From NCBI RefSeq assembly GCF_002564105.1, contig NZ_PDBX01000001.1:806001-870000 (forward strand): a stretch of DNA of 64,000 nt. Reading direction: 5' to 3'. Under the pieces are notes generated by a model. It was not told where the DNA came from and ran no database searches. It saw only the letters and a list, made by a program, of their open reading frames with translations. Shown here piece after piece: positions 8,584-17,639 of this stretch. This DNA comes from Collimonas sp. PA-H2 (GTDB lineage Bacteria; Pseudomonadota; Gammaproteobacteria; Burkholderiales; Burkholderiaceae_D). The first letter of the stretch is position 1; every line of letters starts with the position of its first letter. The translations under genes and the position numbers were made by a program.

Positions 8584-10359
8584 ATGAGCACAGATCACAC
8601 CAACGGCCACACCCCACCTGCCCCTGCCTCGTCCAATTTCCTGCGCGGCATCATCGAAACCGATTTGACGGCTGGCGCCTATGCCGGCCGCCAGGACAGC
8701 CAGGGTCAGCCATTGCCGCAAGTGGTCACGCGCTTTCCGCCGGAACCTAACGGCTACCTGCATATCGGTCACGCCAAGTCGATCTGCGTCAACTTCGGCC
8801 TGGCGCGCGATTACGCCGGCCGTTGCCATCTGCGCTTCGACGACACCAATCCGGAAAAAGAAGAACAGGAATACGTCGACACCATCATCGACAGCGTGCG
8901 CTGGCTCGGCTTCGACTGGAAAGACAGCACGGGCGAGCATCTTTATTTCGCCAGCAACTATTTCGACAAGCTGTATGAAATGGCGGAGTACCTGATCACC
9001 GCCGGCCTGGCCTATGTCGACAGTCAGAGCGCCGACGAAATGACCGCCAACCGCGGCAATTTCGGCGAAGTCGGCAAGGACTCACCGTTCCGCAACCGCT
9101 CTGCTGCCGAGTCGCTGGACTTGTTCCGCCGCATGAAAGCCGGCGAGTTCAAGGATGGCGAACACATCGTGCGCGCCAAGATCGACATGGCCTCGCCCAA
9201 TATGAACCTGCGCGACCCGGCCATCTACCGGATCCGCCATGCCCACCATCACCGTACCGGCGACAAGTGGTGCATCTACCCGATGTACGACTACACGCAT
9301 CCGATTTCCGATGCGCTGGAAAACATTTCGCACTCGGTCTGCACCCTGGAATTCCAGGATCACCGGCCGTTCTACGACTGGATCCTGGAACACCTGAGCA
9401 GCGCCGGCTTCCTGCAAAAACCAGTGCCGCACCAGTACGAATTCTCGCGCCTCAACGTCACCTATGTGATCACCAGCAAGCGCAAGCTGCGCCAGCTGGT
9501 GGACGAACGCATCGTCGACGGCTGGGACGATCCGCGCATGCCCACCCTGGTCGGCATCCGCCGCCGCGGCTTTACGCCTGAGTCGGTGCAACTGTTTTGC
9601 GACCGCACCGGCGTCACCAAGTCGGACGGCTGGATCGACATGAGTTCGCTGGAAGGCGCGCTGCGCGAAGACCTCGACCCGAAGGCGCCGCGCGCGTCGG
9701 CGGTGCTGCGGCCGCTGAAACTGATCATCGACAATTTCCCTGAAGGCGAGACAGTGGCCTGCCATGCACCGGTCTATCCGCCGGCGCATCCGGAACACGC
9801 TACCGCACTGCGTCATTTTCCGATAAGCAACACGCTATGGATAGAGCAGGAAGATTTCATGGAAACGCCGGTCAAAGGCTATTTCCGCCTGTTTCCGCCG
9901 ACAGCCGACAAGCCTGGCAGCCGGGTCCGCCTGCGTCACGGTTTCGTGGTCGAGTGCACCGGCTTCGATAAAGACGCCGACGGCAAGGTCAGTGCCGTCC
10001 ATTGCACATACTTTCCTGACAGCAAGAGCGGCACGGAAGGCAGCGCCAACTACAAGGTCAAGGGCAATATCCACTGGATCAGCGTGGCCCATGCGCTGGA
10101 AGCCGAAGTGCGGCTGTACGACCGCCTGTTCACCGATCCGCATCCGGATGCCGGCGGCAAGGACTTCAAGGCGACCCTGAATCCGAACGCCAAGGAAGTG
10201 ATCACCGCCTATCTCGAACCGGGCCTAAAGGATGCCAAGCCGGAACAGCGCTATCAGTTTGAACGGCATGGCTATTTCATCGCCGACCGCGTTGACTCGG
10301 TGCCTGGCAAGCCAGTGTTCAACCGGACTGTCACCTTGAAGGATAGCTGGAGCAAGTAA
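8584..10359 (+). CDS. glnS: Glutaminyl-tRNA synthetase
   Basis: Class I synthetase charging tRNA-Gln, 591 residues. The ATP-binding signatures are PPEPNGYLHIGHAKS at 52-66 and ITSKRKL at 296-302, the latter a variant of the KMSKS loop. The anticodon-binding beta-barrels occupy the C-terminal third (for example QEDFMETPVKGYFRLFP). An N-terminal extension of about 20 residues rich in Thr/Pro precedes the conserved NFLRGIIETDL. Full length, no defects seen. A near-perfect terminator follows at 10394. Confidence 0.98.
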   Translation: MSTDHTNGHTPPAPASSNFLRGIIETDLTAGAYAGRQDSQGQPLPQVVTRFPPEPNGYLHIGHAKSICVNFGLARDYAGRCHLRFDDTNPEKEEQEYVDTIIDSVRWLGFDWKDSTGEHLYFASNYFDKLYEMAEYLITAGLAYVDSQSADEMTANRGNFGEVGKDSPFRNRSAAESLDLFRRMKAGEFKDGEHIVRAKIDMASPNMNLRDPAIYRIRHAHHHRTGDKWCIYPMYDYTHPISDALENISHSVCTLEFQDHRPFYDWILEHLSSAGFLQKPVPHQYEFSRLNVTYVITSKRKLRQLVDERIVDGWDDPRMPTLVGIRRRGFTPESVQLFCDRTGVTKSDGWIDMSSLEGALREDLDPKAPRASAVLRPLKLIIDNFPEGETVACHAPVYPPAHPEHATALRHFPISNTLWIEQEDFMETPVKGYFRLFPPTADKPGSRVRLRHGFVVECTGFDKDADGKVSAVHCTYFPDSKSGTEGSANYKVKGNIHWISVAHALEAEVRLYDRLFTDPHPDAGGKDFKATLNPNAKEVITAYLEPGLKDAKPEQRYQFERHGYFIADRVDSVPGKPVFNRTVTLKDSWSK

Positions 10360-10393
10360 CAGCCTGCCTCAGTTTTTCCATGCAGCAATAAAG

Positions 10394-10436
10394 AAAGACG
10401 CCAGACCGTAAATTCGGTCTGGCGTCTTTATTCATT
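10394..10436 (+). terminator. Rho-independent terminator of glnS
   Basis: A perfect 15-bp stem (AAAGACGCCAGACCG at 10394-10408 with its complement at 10415-10429) with a 6-base loop is followed by a T-rich run. It lies 35 bp past the glnS stop codon. Confidence 0.95.
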
Positions 10437-10532
10437 TTGCAGCCGGTGTTACATTAACTGACTATAAGCATCAACGTTATGCGCTGATATAACGCCAAAT
10501 AGACAGTAAAAGTAAATACAAGGTAAGCAGAC

Positions 10533-11144
10533 GTGGGGCTAGCGGTTATACAGGTAGAGATGCAAGTACGGGGCGTTAACGGCCAGGTAACGCTACTCAG
10601 TGACCGGATTCAGATCAAGCGCGCGGGCGCCATGGCCCGCCTGACACAGGCCCGCAATAGCGACAAGGATATCTTGCTGACTGAGCTGAACGGGGTCCGC
10701 ATCCAGTTGCCCAACCTCCTCAGCAACGGCTATATCCGCTTTTTCCTGGTCGATGACGAAGCAGTGGACGCCAGCCTGATCCGCGCCGCCAGCGATGGCA
10801 ACACCGTATTATTTAGCGGCCGGCAACTGTCCCGCTTCACGTTGCTGAAAACCGCTGTTGAAAAAAAGATCGCGGCTAACCAGCCAGCGCCGATGCTGCT
10901 GTTGCCGGCGCCAGAGATAACAGCAGCCGAAGCAACTGCACCTGAAATAACGGCATCCGAGACAACCACGCCCGAAATGACCGCTCCTGCAATCATTACA
11001 CCTGCAATTGCTGCCCTGATAATCCCTGCAGAACGCCTGCCGGTCGATTTCGATGAGCTGGACCGGGTGGCGGAACAGTACAAGCAGGGATTGATTTCAC
11101 GCGCCGACTGGGTCGCCGCCAAGCGCAAATTGCTGGGTCTTTAG
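10533..11144 (+). CDS. SHOCT-domain protein with N-terminal PH-like domain
   Basis: The C-terminal ~30 residues (LDRVAEQYKQGLISRADWVAAKRKLLGL) match the short C-terminal SHOCT domain, a helical module thought to mediate oligomerisation. The N-terminal ~110 residues (VNGQVTLLSDRIQIKRAG and following) look like the small beta-rich PH-like domain that often precedes SHOCT. A Thr/Ala/Pro/Glu-rich linker at about 122-165, with a repeated PEITA-type motif, joins them. The start is GTG at 10533 (AAGGTAAGCAGAC upstream) or ATG at 10560 (AGGTAGAG upstream); both are plausible. There is no signal peptide. Function unknown. Confidence 0.7.
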   Translation: MGLAVIQVEMQVRGVNGQVTLLSDRIQIKRAGAMARLTQARNSDKDILLTELNGVRIQLPNLLSNGYIRFFLVDDEAVDASLIRAASDGNTVLFSGRQLSRFTLLKTAVEKKIAANQPAPMLLLPAPEITAAEATAPEITASETTTPEMTAPAIITPAIAALIIPAERLPVDFDELDRVAEQYKQGLISRADWVAAKRKLLGL

Positions 11145-11237
11145 CAGTTTGAGCCGCGCTCAGCGGACTCGCCACGCAAGCACTATAATCATGCACCTTT
11201 CCTCCCGCATCACGCGACCACCAACCAAGGAATACTC

Positions 11238-11747
11238 ATGACCATCTCCATGTACAGCACTTCCATTCCCGTCTTCAAGCAAATGCTGAACGCCCTCAGC
11301 GACGTCCTGGCAAAAGCCGAAGCGCACGTCGCTGAAAAGAAGATCGATCCGAACGCGCTGCTGCAGGCACGCCTGTTCCCGGACATGTTCCCACTGGTGC
11401 GCCAGGTGCAGATCGCCGCCGACTTCGCCAAGAGCGTGCCGGCACGCCTGGCCGGCGCCGAAGTTCCTTCCTATGAAGATAGCGAACAAAGCTTTGCCGA
11501 CCTGCATGCCCGCATCCAGAAGACGCTGGCATTTATCGACGGCTTGCCGGCGGAAAAAATCGATGGCAGCGAAACGCTGGAAATCGTCTTGCGTCCTGGC
11601 ACGCCGAAAGAAAAGAAACTGAACGGCCAAACTTACCTGCTGGGCTACGGCTTGCCGCAATTCTTTTTCCACGTCACCACCGCCTACGACATCCTGCGCC
11701 ACAACGGCGTGGAAATCGGCAAGCGCGACTTCATGGGCGCTTACTAA
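11238..11747 (+). CDS. DUF1993 family protein
   Basis: This 169-residue protein starts at the ATG at 11238 (CCAAGGAATACTC upstream). It is mostly helical and matches DUF1993, a family distantly related to the DinB four-helix bundle. Family marks are the N-terminal MYSTSIPVFKQMLNALSDVLAKAEAHV, the central ARLFPDMFPLVRQVQIAADFAK and the C-terminal LPQFFFHVTTAYDILRHNGVEIGKRDFMG. No catalytic role is established for the family. Its original terminator appears to be disrupted by the insertions at 11793 and 12007. Confidence 0.85.
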   Translation: MTISMYSTSIPVFKQMLNALSDVLAKAEAHVAEKKIDPNALLQARLFPDMFPLVRQVQIAADFAKSVPARLAGAEVPSYEDSEQSFADLHARIQKTLAFIDGLPAEKIDGSETLEIVLRPGTPKEKKLNGQTYLLGYGLPQFFFHVTTAYDILRHNGVEIGKRDFMGAY

Positions 11748-11776
11748 GCCCGACAGGATTTTTCTGTTGATTTGAA

Positions 11777-11826
11777 AAAGCGGCCACGGGCCTAATGCCG
11801 TTCAGTTAAGACTGAACGGCATTTTT
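11777..11826 (+). terminator. Hairpin terminator carried by the miniature element, downstream of the DUF1993 gene
   Basis: A perfect 13-bp stem AATGCCGTTCAGT (11794-11806), loop TAAG, and ACTGAACGGCATT (11811-11823) is followed by TTTATTT. It should still terminate the DUF1993 transcript. Just before it, at 11777-11792, is the left part of a second hairpin whose right arm is now displaced to about 11993-12004. Confidence 0.75.
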
Positions 11827-11990
11827 ATTTGCGGAACTCGTAGGGTGGACACTCCGTGCCCACGCGGACGGGCCGGGGGGCGTAGCCGGGGCACGAATGG
11901 CAGGGACACGAATATCCATGATACTGCGTGGGCACGGAGTACCCACCCTACGCCATGTCGTTCTGCCCTAACTGAACAGCATTACGGCCG
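11793..11990. mobile_element. 198-bp palindromic miniature (MITE-like) element inserted in a terminator
   Basis: The segment is flanked by CGGGCC on both sides (11787-11792 and 11991-11996). Its ends are inverted: TAATGCCGTTCAGTTA at the left and, reverse-complemented, TAATGCTGTTCAGTTA at the right. Inside is a second inverted repeat of 26 bp with two mismatches (11840-11865 against 11926-11951, core CTCCGTGCCCACGC). It has no coding capacity. The right-end 27 bases recur exactly, in the opposite orientation, at 63974-64000. Boundaries are inferred from the interrupted hairpin and flanking repeat, and could shift by a few bases. Confidence 0.65.
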
Positions 11991-12006
11991 CGGGCCGCTT
12001 TTTTAT

Positions 12007-13310
12007 GGTTCTTCACGGATTACCGGGATAGGCGGCTTTAATCTTCAGGAAGAAGAAGGCGCTATCCCGGTATCCGTATGCCATGCGCTTCATCACTTTG
12101 ATGCGATTGTTAATTCCTTCGAGCTGCCCTGTGTGCATCGGCCAGCGTACCCTGGCTATGATTCCACGCCAGTAGATTTTGAGCTTTTTGGCAAATTTCT
12201 GTAGTGGCTCGATGCTACTGTCATGGGCCATCTTTAGCCAGGCGCGCCAGGCGTTGCGCCAATGCCAAGCGCTAGTGGCCTGCCATAGTTCCTTCAGACT
12301 GGCCTTCATAATGTAGACCGTCATCAATGCTTTGTTTGCAGCTAGCAGTTCGTCCAATTTCGGCTGCTGCTCGGACGGCACGTTGCTGCGATTGCGCAAC
12401 AACAGCCATCGGGCGCGCTTGACGACACGCCTCATAGGGAGATCGCCTTTAAGGCGATTGGCCTCGTCCACGCGCACCCTGTCGATCACCTCCCGACCGT
12501 ATTTGGCAATCACATGAAACAGGTCGTAGACCACTCTGGCTTGCGGGCAATGCAGCTGGACTTCGAGGTCGAAAGCCGTATTCATGTCCATGGCCACTGC
12601 CTTTATATCGGCGCAACGCGCCGGCCCTAGCCATTCACAGAACACGCGAATTGCCTCTCTGCTACGACCCTCGCCAACCCAGAGAACGCGGCGCGTGTCG
12701 GCATCGAGGACAACCGTGGCATAGCGATGTCCTTTGAACAGCGCGAATTCATCCATCACTAGCCTGGTTGGCTGGGCGTCAGGCAGCTCAGCCAATTTAC
12801 CCTCCAGGCGTTGTCGGTCGATCTTGCGCACCGTTTCCCAGTGCAGCCCGGACAGCTTGCAGACGTGAGCCGCAGGTAGCTTCTCGCACCATAGACCAAC
12901 GAATTGGGCCAGACGCTGAGTAATGCGTGCGTGCCGATCCAGCCACTTCACACGCTCGGTGCGTGTGCCACAGGAATCGCAGCGCAGCCGCCGAAGATTC
13001 ACCTGCAGCCACACAGAATCGCCGAGCATCGGCATGTCACGTATGAGGTCTCGTGAACTTGGGAACAAGATTGCTCACAGCCGGAGCAAATCATTGGCGC
13101 GCCGTCAGTGGGCACAAGGCTGATCCAAGTGTCGTCGTCGCGTCGGTCAAAATTCCAGACGCGAAAGCCTTCCCAGAATGGGAGGTCAAGATTATTATCC
13201 GTCATTGAAAGCGGTGGGGTTGGGTAGAAACTGTTGGTCGCACAACAAGTTTAAACTTACTTCACCGCTTTCCCATTTCTAGATTACTTCCCGATAATCC
13301 GTGAAGAACC
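12007..13310 (-). mobile_element. ISL3-family insertion sequence, 1304 bp, with 8-bp target duplication
   Basis: Terminal inverted repeats are GGTTCTTCACGGATTACCGG at 12007 and, on the other strand from 13310, GGTTCTTCACGGATTATCGG; 21 of the first 22 bases match. Both sides are flanked by TTTTTTAT (11999-12006 and 13311-13318), the 8-bp duplication expected for ISL3 elements. The transposase stop codon lies inside the left repeat. The insertion point is the T-run of a former terminator. The intact repeats and duplication indicate a fairly recent insertion. Confidence 0.93.
12013..13205 (-). pseudogene. ISL3-family transposase, frameshifted
   Basis: The start at 13205 gives an N-terminal piece (MTDNNLDLPFWEGFRVWNF to ICSGCEQSCSQVHET). 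The remainder, about 347 residues, continues in another frame from about 13050 to 12013 (RDLIRDMPMLGDSVWLQVNLRRLRCDSCGTRTERVKW and onward). The split falls inside the N-terminal zinc-finger region, separating its first CxxC from the second. The C-terminal part contains the DDE-type transposase region (RLVMDEFALFKGHRYATVVLD, VAMDMNTAFD, GQLEGINNRIKVMKR). The pieces together would give about 400 residues, normal for the family. One missing base would explain it; no obvious slippery sequence supports programmed frameshifting. Confidence 0.88.
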
Positions 13311-13347
13311 TTTTTTATTGCTGTCCGCTGTCACGGCATTTCACCAT

Positions 13348-14262
13348 TCAAGACAGCAGATGCAGCTCTTCCTCCAGCATCGCACTCATGTCCAGCCGCA
13401 AGCGTTCGATCGGCGCCGCCAGCCGGCCGGGAGTCCTGGCATGCATCAGCCAGGTGTTCACGCCGCCCTTGAACTCAGGCACCTCCAGCACTTTCAGCTG
13501 ATCGCGGAAAGCGCTGCGCGCCCATGCCCCCGGCATGATCATGCCGATGCCGATGCCGCGCGCCACCAGCGACAGCTGCAACTCGGTGCCGAAGGTTTCG
13601 ACCGCAACATCGACCGGCAAACGCGCCGCATCCAGCGTGTGCCGGATGGAGCGGCGTATGCCGCAGCCATCCTGGTTCAGCACCCAGGCATGAGTTGCCA
13701 GTTGCGCCAAAGATACGCTGCCATTGCTGCACAACGACGATGCCTGGCTGGCGACGATCAAGGGCATTTGATGCCCAAGCAGATGGGCCGTGAGGGTATT
13801 AGGCGGCATGACATCGTCCGGCAAGACCACCGCCGCCGCATCGATCGCATTGCTTTCCAGCAGAGTCAGCAAGGCTGGCGACCAGCCGGTGGTAATGCGC
13901 AAGGTCAGCTTGGTGAACTCGCTGCGCAGGCAATCAATCGGATGGGTCAGCGCCAGTTCCGCCAGGAACGGCGCCACCCCCAGGCGGAATTCGCCGCTCG
14001 CTTGCGAACCCGGTTCTACCCCGGCCAGCAGATCGGCTACCGAACCCAACACGCGGCGGCCGCGCTCGTAGACTTCCCTGCCTGCCGCGGTAGGCTTGAG
14101 CGGCTTCGACTGCCGCTCAAGCAGCGCCACTCCCAGCCTGTCTTCCAGGCTCTGGACGCGCCGGCTGATGCCGGGCTGGGTCAGATGCAGGCGGGTAGCG
14201 GCTGCAATGATCGAACCGGTTTCGACCACGGCGACAAAGGCTTCGATATCATGGGTATTCAT
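13348..14262 (-). CDS. LysR-family transcriptional regulator
   Basis: This 304-residue protein has an N-terminal winged helix-turn-helix (residues 1-60: MNTHDIEAFVAVVETGSIIAAA, TQPGISRRVQSLEDRLGVALLER) and a periplasmic-binding-protein-like effector domain from about residue 90. It is divergent from the MFS transporter gene at 14403 with about 140 bp between the starts, the usual arrangement for a LysR protein controlling its neighbour. The intergenic DNA near 14275-14300 is AT-rich and may hold its operator. Effector unknown. Confidence 0.93.
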   Translation of the reverse strand: MNTHDIEAFVAVVETGSIIAAATRLHLTQPGISRRVQSLEDRLGVALLERQSKPLKPTAAGREVYERGRRVLGSVADLLAGVEPGSQASGEFRLGVAPFLAELALTHPIDCLRSEFTKLTLRITTGWSPALLTLLESNAIDAAAVVLPDDVMPPNTLTAHLLGHQMPLIVASQASSLCSNGSVSLAQLATHAWVLNQDGCGIRRSIRHTLDAARLPVDVAVETFGTELQLSLVARGIGIGMIMPGAWARSAFRDQLKVLEVPEFKGGVNTWLMHARTPGRLAAPIERLRLDMSAMLEEELHLLS

Positions 14263-14402
14263 AACAAACTCGCATAATAGTTATGATAATAATTCACTTG
14301 TAGCATAAAGATCGCAGATGCACAATCACTGCAATGAAAAACCGTTTGCCAGGGAACGGACTCCGCCGCTCCCGCTGTCAGCCTTGCCATGTGAAAAATG
14401 CC

Positions 14403-15662
14403 ATGAATGCACCCTTGCCTCCCAACGCCGCCTACCCGGCGACACGCTCCAGCAGCGTCCCCGCCGCCAGCGACGGCATCACAGTCACGCTGCAGCTACT
14501 GTTTGCCGCCGCGGTCGGCGTCACCGTAATCAACCTGTTCGCCACCCAGACCCTGATCGCCACTATCGCAGCGGCGTTGGGCCTCAATGCCCGCCTGAGC
14601 GGCATGGTCGCCATGCTGCCGCAACTGGGCTATGCCGCCGGCCTGATCCTGCTGGTGCCGCTGGCCGACCTGCTGGAAAACCGCCGGCTGATCGTGCACC
14701 TGCTGGCCTGCTGCGCACTGGCCCTGGCGACTGCCGCGGTGTCGACTTCCGGCTGGCTGTTCCTGCTGGCGATCTTCCTGGCCGGCAGCGCTTCCAGCGC
14801 AATCCAGATCATGGTGCCGCTGGCCGCCCTGATGGCGCCCGAAGCGCAGCGTGGCGGCGTGGTCGGCAATGTGATGAGCGGCCTGATGCTGGGGATCCTG
14901 CTGTCGCGGCCGCTGGCCAGCCTGCTGGTGGATCTCGGTGGCTGGCGCTTGCTGTACCTGGTGCTGACGCTATCGGTGGCGCTGGTGGCGGCCACCCTGA
15001 GCCGCACGTTGCCGAGGCGGCAACCGTTCGCCGGCTTGTCTTACCTGGCCTTGATCAAATCACTGTGGCAGTTGCTGCTGAGCCAGCCGGTGCTGCGCCG
15101 GCGCGCCCTGACCGCGGCGCTGGCGATGGCCACCTTCAGCCTGTTCTGGACCGCCGTCGCCCTGCTGCTGACGCAAGCGCCCTTCCATCTGGACCAGCGT
15201 CATATCGCCCTGTTTGCGCTGGCCGGCGCCGCCGGCGCCATCGCCGCGCCGCTCGCCGGCCGTATCGGCGACCGCGGCTGGACCCGTCCCGCCAGCCATG
15301 CGGCGCATCTGCTGATGATCGGAGCCCTGCTGCTGGCAGGCGTCGCCGGCGCCGGCTGGGGCGGATTTGCGGTGGCGGCGCATCCCTTGCCGGCGATCGC
15401 CATGCTGGTGCTGGCTGCCATCGGCCTGGATGCCGGCGTCACCACCGACCAGACGCTAGGCCGGCGCGCCATCAACCTGCTGCAGCCAGAAGCGCGTGGC
15501 CGATTGAATGGTTTATTTGTCGGGATCTTTTTCGTCGGCGGCGCGCTCGGAGCGGCCAGCGCGGCGTTAGCCTGGGTCAATGGTGGCTGGGGTTCGGTTT
15601 GCTTGCTGGGTATTGCTTACGCCATGGCGACGTTGGTGATTGGCGCGCTGCAGAAACATTGA
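14403..15662 (+). CDS. MFS transporter, drug/metabolite efflux type
   Basis: This is a hydrophobic protein of 419 residues from the ATG at 14403; an upstream in-frame ATG at 14334 would add 23 mostly polar residues, and neither start has a strong ribosome-binding site. About 12 membrane helices alternate with short loops. The cytoplasmic loop between helices 2 and 3 reads PLADLLENRRLI, a weak form of the MFS signature, and PLAGRIGDRGW occurs in the second half. It resembles YnfM/AraJ-like efflux transporters. Control by the divergent LysR gene is likely. Substrate unknown. Confidence 0.85.
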   Translation: MNAPLPPNAAYPATRSSSVPAASDGITVTLQLLFAAAVGVTVINLFATQTLIATIAAALGLNARLSGMVAMLPQLGYAAGLILLVPLADLLENRRLIVHLLACCALALATAAVSTSGWLFLLAIFLAGSASSAIQIMVPLAALMAPEAQRGGVVGNVMSGLMLGILLSRPLASLLVDLGGWRLLYLVLTLSVALVAATLSRTLPRRQPFAGLSYLALIKSLWQLLLSQPVLRRRALTAALAMATFSLFWTAVALLLTQAPFHLDQRHIALFALAGAAGAIAAPLAGRIGDRGWTRPASHAAHLLMIGALLLAGVAGAGWGGFAVAAHPLPAIAMLVLAAIGLDAGVTTDQTLGRRAINLLQPEARGRLNGLFVGIFFVGGALGAASAALAWVNGGWGSVCLLGIAYAMATLVIGALQKH

Positions 15663-15758
15663 ATCGTAGGCACACAGCGCAGCAAGTTACTGAGAGTTTC
15701 ATGATCCATGGCATCGCCACAAAATGGACAGAGGCATGTGCTCCGTGATCCGCTAAGT

Positions 15759-15811
15759 GGGGTCAGAGTGAAGTTTCTGCAAAAACCGCGCAGAAAGTTC
15801 ACTCTGACCCC
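15759..15811. repeat. REP-like palindrome (GGGGTCAGAGTGAA type)
   Basis: An inverted repeat with 22-bp arms and one mismatch lies here. The left arm begins GGGGTCAGAGTGAA and the right arm ends TTCACTCTGACCCC, with a short A/C-rich loop. It lies in the space between the convergent MFS and betA genes, the usual place for REP units. Similar GGGGTCAGAGTGAA palindromes are common in betaproteobacterial genomes. It could also act as a bidirectional transcript stop, though there is no T-run. Confidence 0.75.
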
Positions 15812-15908
15812 AGTTAGCTTCGTGTGTTAGCGCGACGAAAACCAGGTTGCAGTTTTATCACCTTGCGTCGGCAAGGTGTCGCGCCGGAGAAAAAACCGAG
15901 CGCGCCGC

Positions 15909-17579
15909 TTATTTCCTGGCCGGATTGCTGCCGGCGACGTAATACGGCACTTCCACCCGCGGCAAGGGACTGCGGCCGCGGATCTGATCGGCGATTTTTT
16001 CGGCGATCATGATGGTCGGCGCATTCAGGTTGCCGGTGGTGATCAGCGGCATAATGGAAGCATCCACCACCCGTAAGCCATCCAGGCCATGTACCCGTCC
16101 CTGGTTGTCCACTACCGCCATCTCGTCGTAGCCCATGGCGTTGGAGCAGGACGGATGGAAAGCGGTTTCCGCATGCTGGCGCACGAAGGCGTCCAGTTCG
16201 GCATCTGTCTGTACCTGCACGCCCGGGGAGATTTCACGGCCGGCGTAGGCGGACAAGGCTTGCTGGGCGATGATCTCGCGCGTGATGCGGATGCCGTTGC
16301 GGAATTCCTGCCAATCCTGCTCGGTCGACATGTAGTTGAACAGGATGCTCGGATGCTGGCGCGGATCCTTGGAACGCAGATGGATGCGGCCGCGGCTGGG
16401 CGAACGCATCGATCCCATGTGCGCCTGGAAGCTGTGCACCTTGATCGGATTGCTGCCGTTGTAATTGATCGCCACCGGCAGGAAGTGATACTGGATATTC
16501 GGCCACTCGAAGCTGTCGTCGCTGCGGATGAAGCCGCCAGCTTCGAACTGGTTGCTGGCGCCGATGCCTTTGCCCATCAATAGCCATTCAGCGCCGATCT
16601 GCGGCTGGTTCCATGGCTTGAGCGCAGGCGCCAGCGATACCGGCTGCTTGCATTCGTATTGCTGATAGATTTCCAGGTGGTCCTGCAGGTTGGCACCAAC
16701 CCCGGGCAGGTCCAGCACCACGGGAATGTCATGCTGGCGCAGCAGCGCCGCCGGGCCGACGCCGGAACGCTGCAGGATCTGCGGCGAAGCAATCGCACCC
16801 GAGCACAGCAACACTTCGCGCCGGGCCTGCGCCGTTTGCGGCTGCTCGTTGTGCAGCCAGGCGACGCCGACGGCGCGCTTGCCGGAGAACAGAATGCGGT
16901 CGGTCAAGGCATGGGTGACGATGGTCAGGTTCGGCCGTGCCCGCGCCTGGTCGAGGTAGCCACGCGCGGTGCTGGCGCGCCGTCCATGCGGCGTGGTGGT
17001 GCGGTCCATCGGGCCGAAGCCTTCCTGCTGGTAGCCGTTGAGATCGTCGGTGCGCGGATAGCCTGCCTGCACGCCGGCTTCCACCATCGCATGGTAGAGC
17101 ACATTGTTGCCGCTCTTCGGCGTGGTGACGCTGACCGGACCGTCGCCGCCGTGGTAATCGTTGCCGCCGATGTCGCGCGTCTCGGCCTTCTTGAAGTAAG
17201 GCAGGCAATCCAGGTAAGACCAGTTTTCCAGGCCTTCGCGCCTGGCCCAGTGATCGTAGTCCAGCGCATTGCCGCGGATATAGCACATGCCGTTGATCAG
17301 CGAGGAACCGCCCAGGCCCTTGCCGCGGCCGCACTCCATGCGGCGGCCGTTCATGTGCGGTTCCGGATCGGTTTCATAGGCCCAGTTATAGCGCCGCCCT
17401 TGCAGCGGAAACGCCAGCGCCGCCGGCATCTGGGTGCGGAAATCGAAACGGTAGTCGGGACCGCCGGCTTCCAGCAGCAGCACGGTGGTGCCGGCGTCTT
17501 CCGTCAGGCGGGTCGCCAGTACATTGCCGGCCGAGCCGGCGCCGATGATGATGTAGTCGTATTCTTTTGCTTGTTGCAT
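15909..17579 (-). CDS. betA: Choline dehydrogenase
   Basis: FAD-dependent GMC oxidoreductase (556 residues) oxidising choline to betaine aldehyde, usually membrane-associated. The FAD-binding GAGSAG is at residues 13-18, with the acidic end of the second strand at LLLEAGG. The GMC signature is [15 protein letters not shown], and the C-terminal region has [10 protein letters not shown] and [13 protein letters not shown] with the expected catalytic His. Length matches E. coli BetA. The start codon is preceded by AAGGAGCATC. It is the third gene of betI-betB-betA, 60 bp after betB. Confidence 0.95.
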   Translation of the reverse strand: MQQAKEYDYIIIGAGSAGNVLATRLTEDAGTTVLLLEAGGPDYRFDFRTQMPAALAFPLQGRRYNWAYETDPEPHMNGRRMECGRGKGLGGSSLINGMCYIRGNALDYDHWARREGLENWSYLDCLPYFKKAETRDIGGNDYHGGDGPVSVTTPKSGNNVLYHAMVEAGVQAGYPRTDDLNGYQQEGFGPMDRTTTPHGRRASTARGYLDQARARPNLTIVTHALTDRILFSGKRAVGVAWLHNEQPQTAQARREVLLCSGAIASPQILQRSGVGPAALLRQHDIPVVLDLPGVGANLQDHLEIYQQYECKQPVSLAPALKPWNQPQIGAEWLLMGKGIGASNQFEAGGFIRSDDSFEWPNIQYHFLPVAINYNGSNPIKVHSFQAHMGSMRSPSRGRIHLRSKDPRQHPSILFNYMSTEQDWQEFRNGIRITREIIAQQALSAYAGREISPGVQVQTDAELDAFVRQHAETAFHPSCSNAMGYDEMAVVDNQGRVHGLDGLRVVDASIMPLITTGNLNAPTIMIAEKIADQIRGRSPLPRVEVPYYVAGSNPARK

Positions 17580-17639
17580 GATGCTCCTTGCTGGCCGCTG
17601 CCGCTCGCGCGGCAGGGTGATGAAACGCGACGGTTTATT

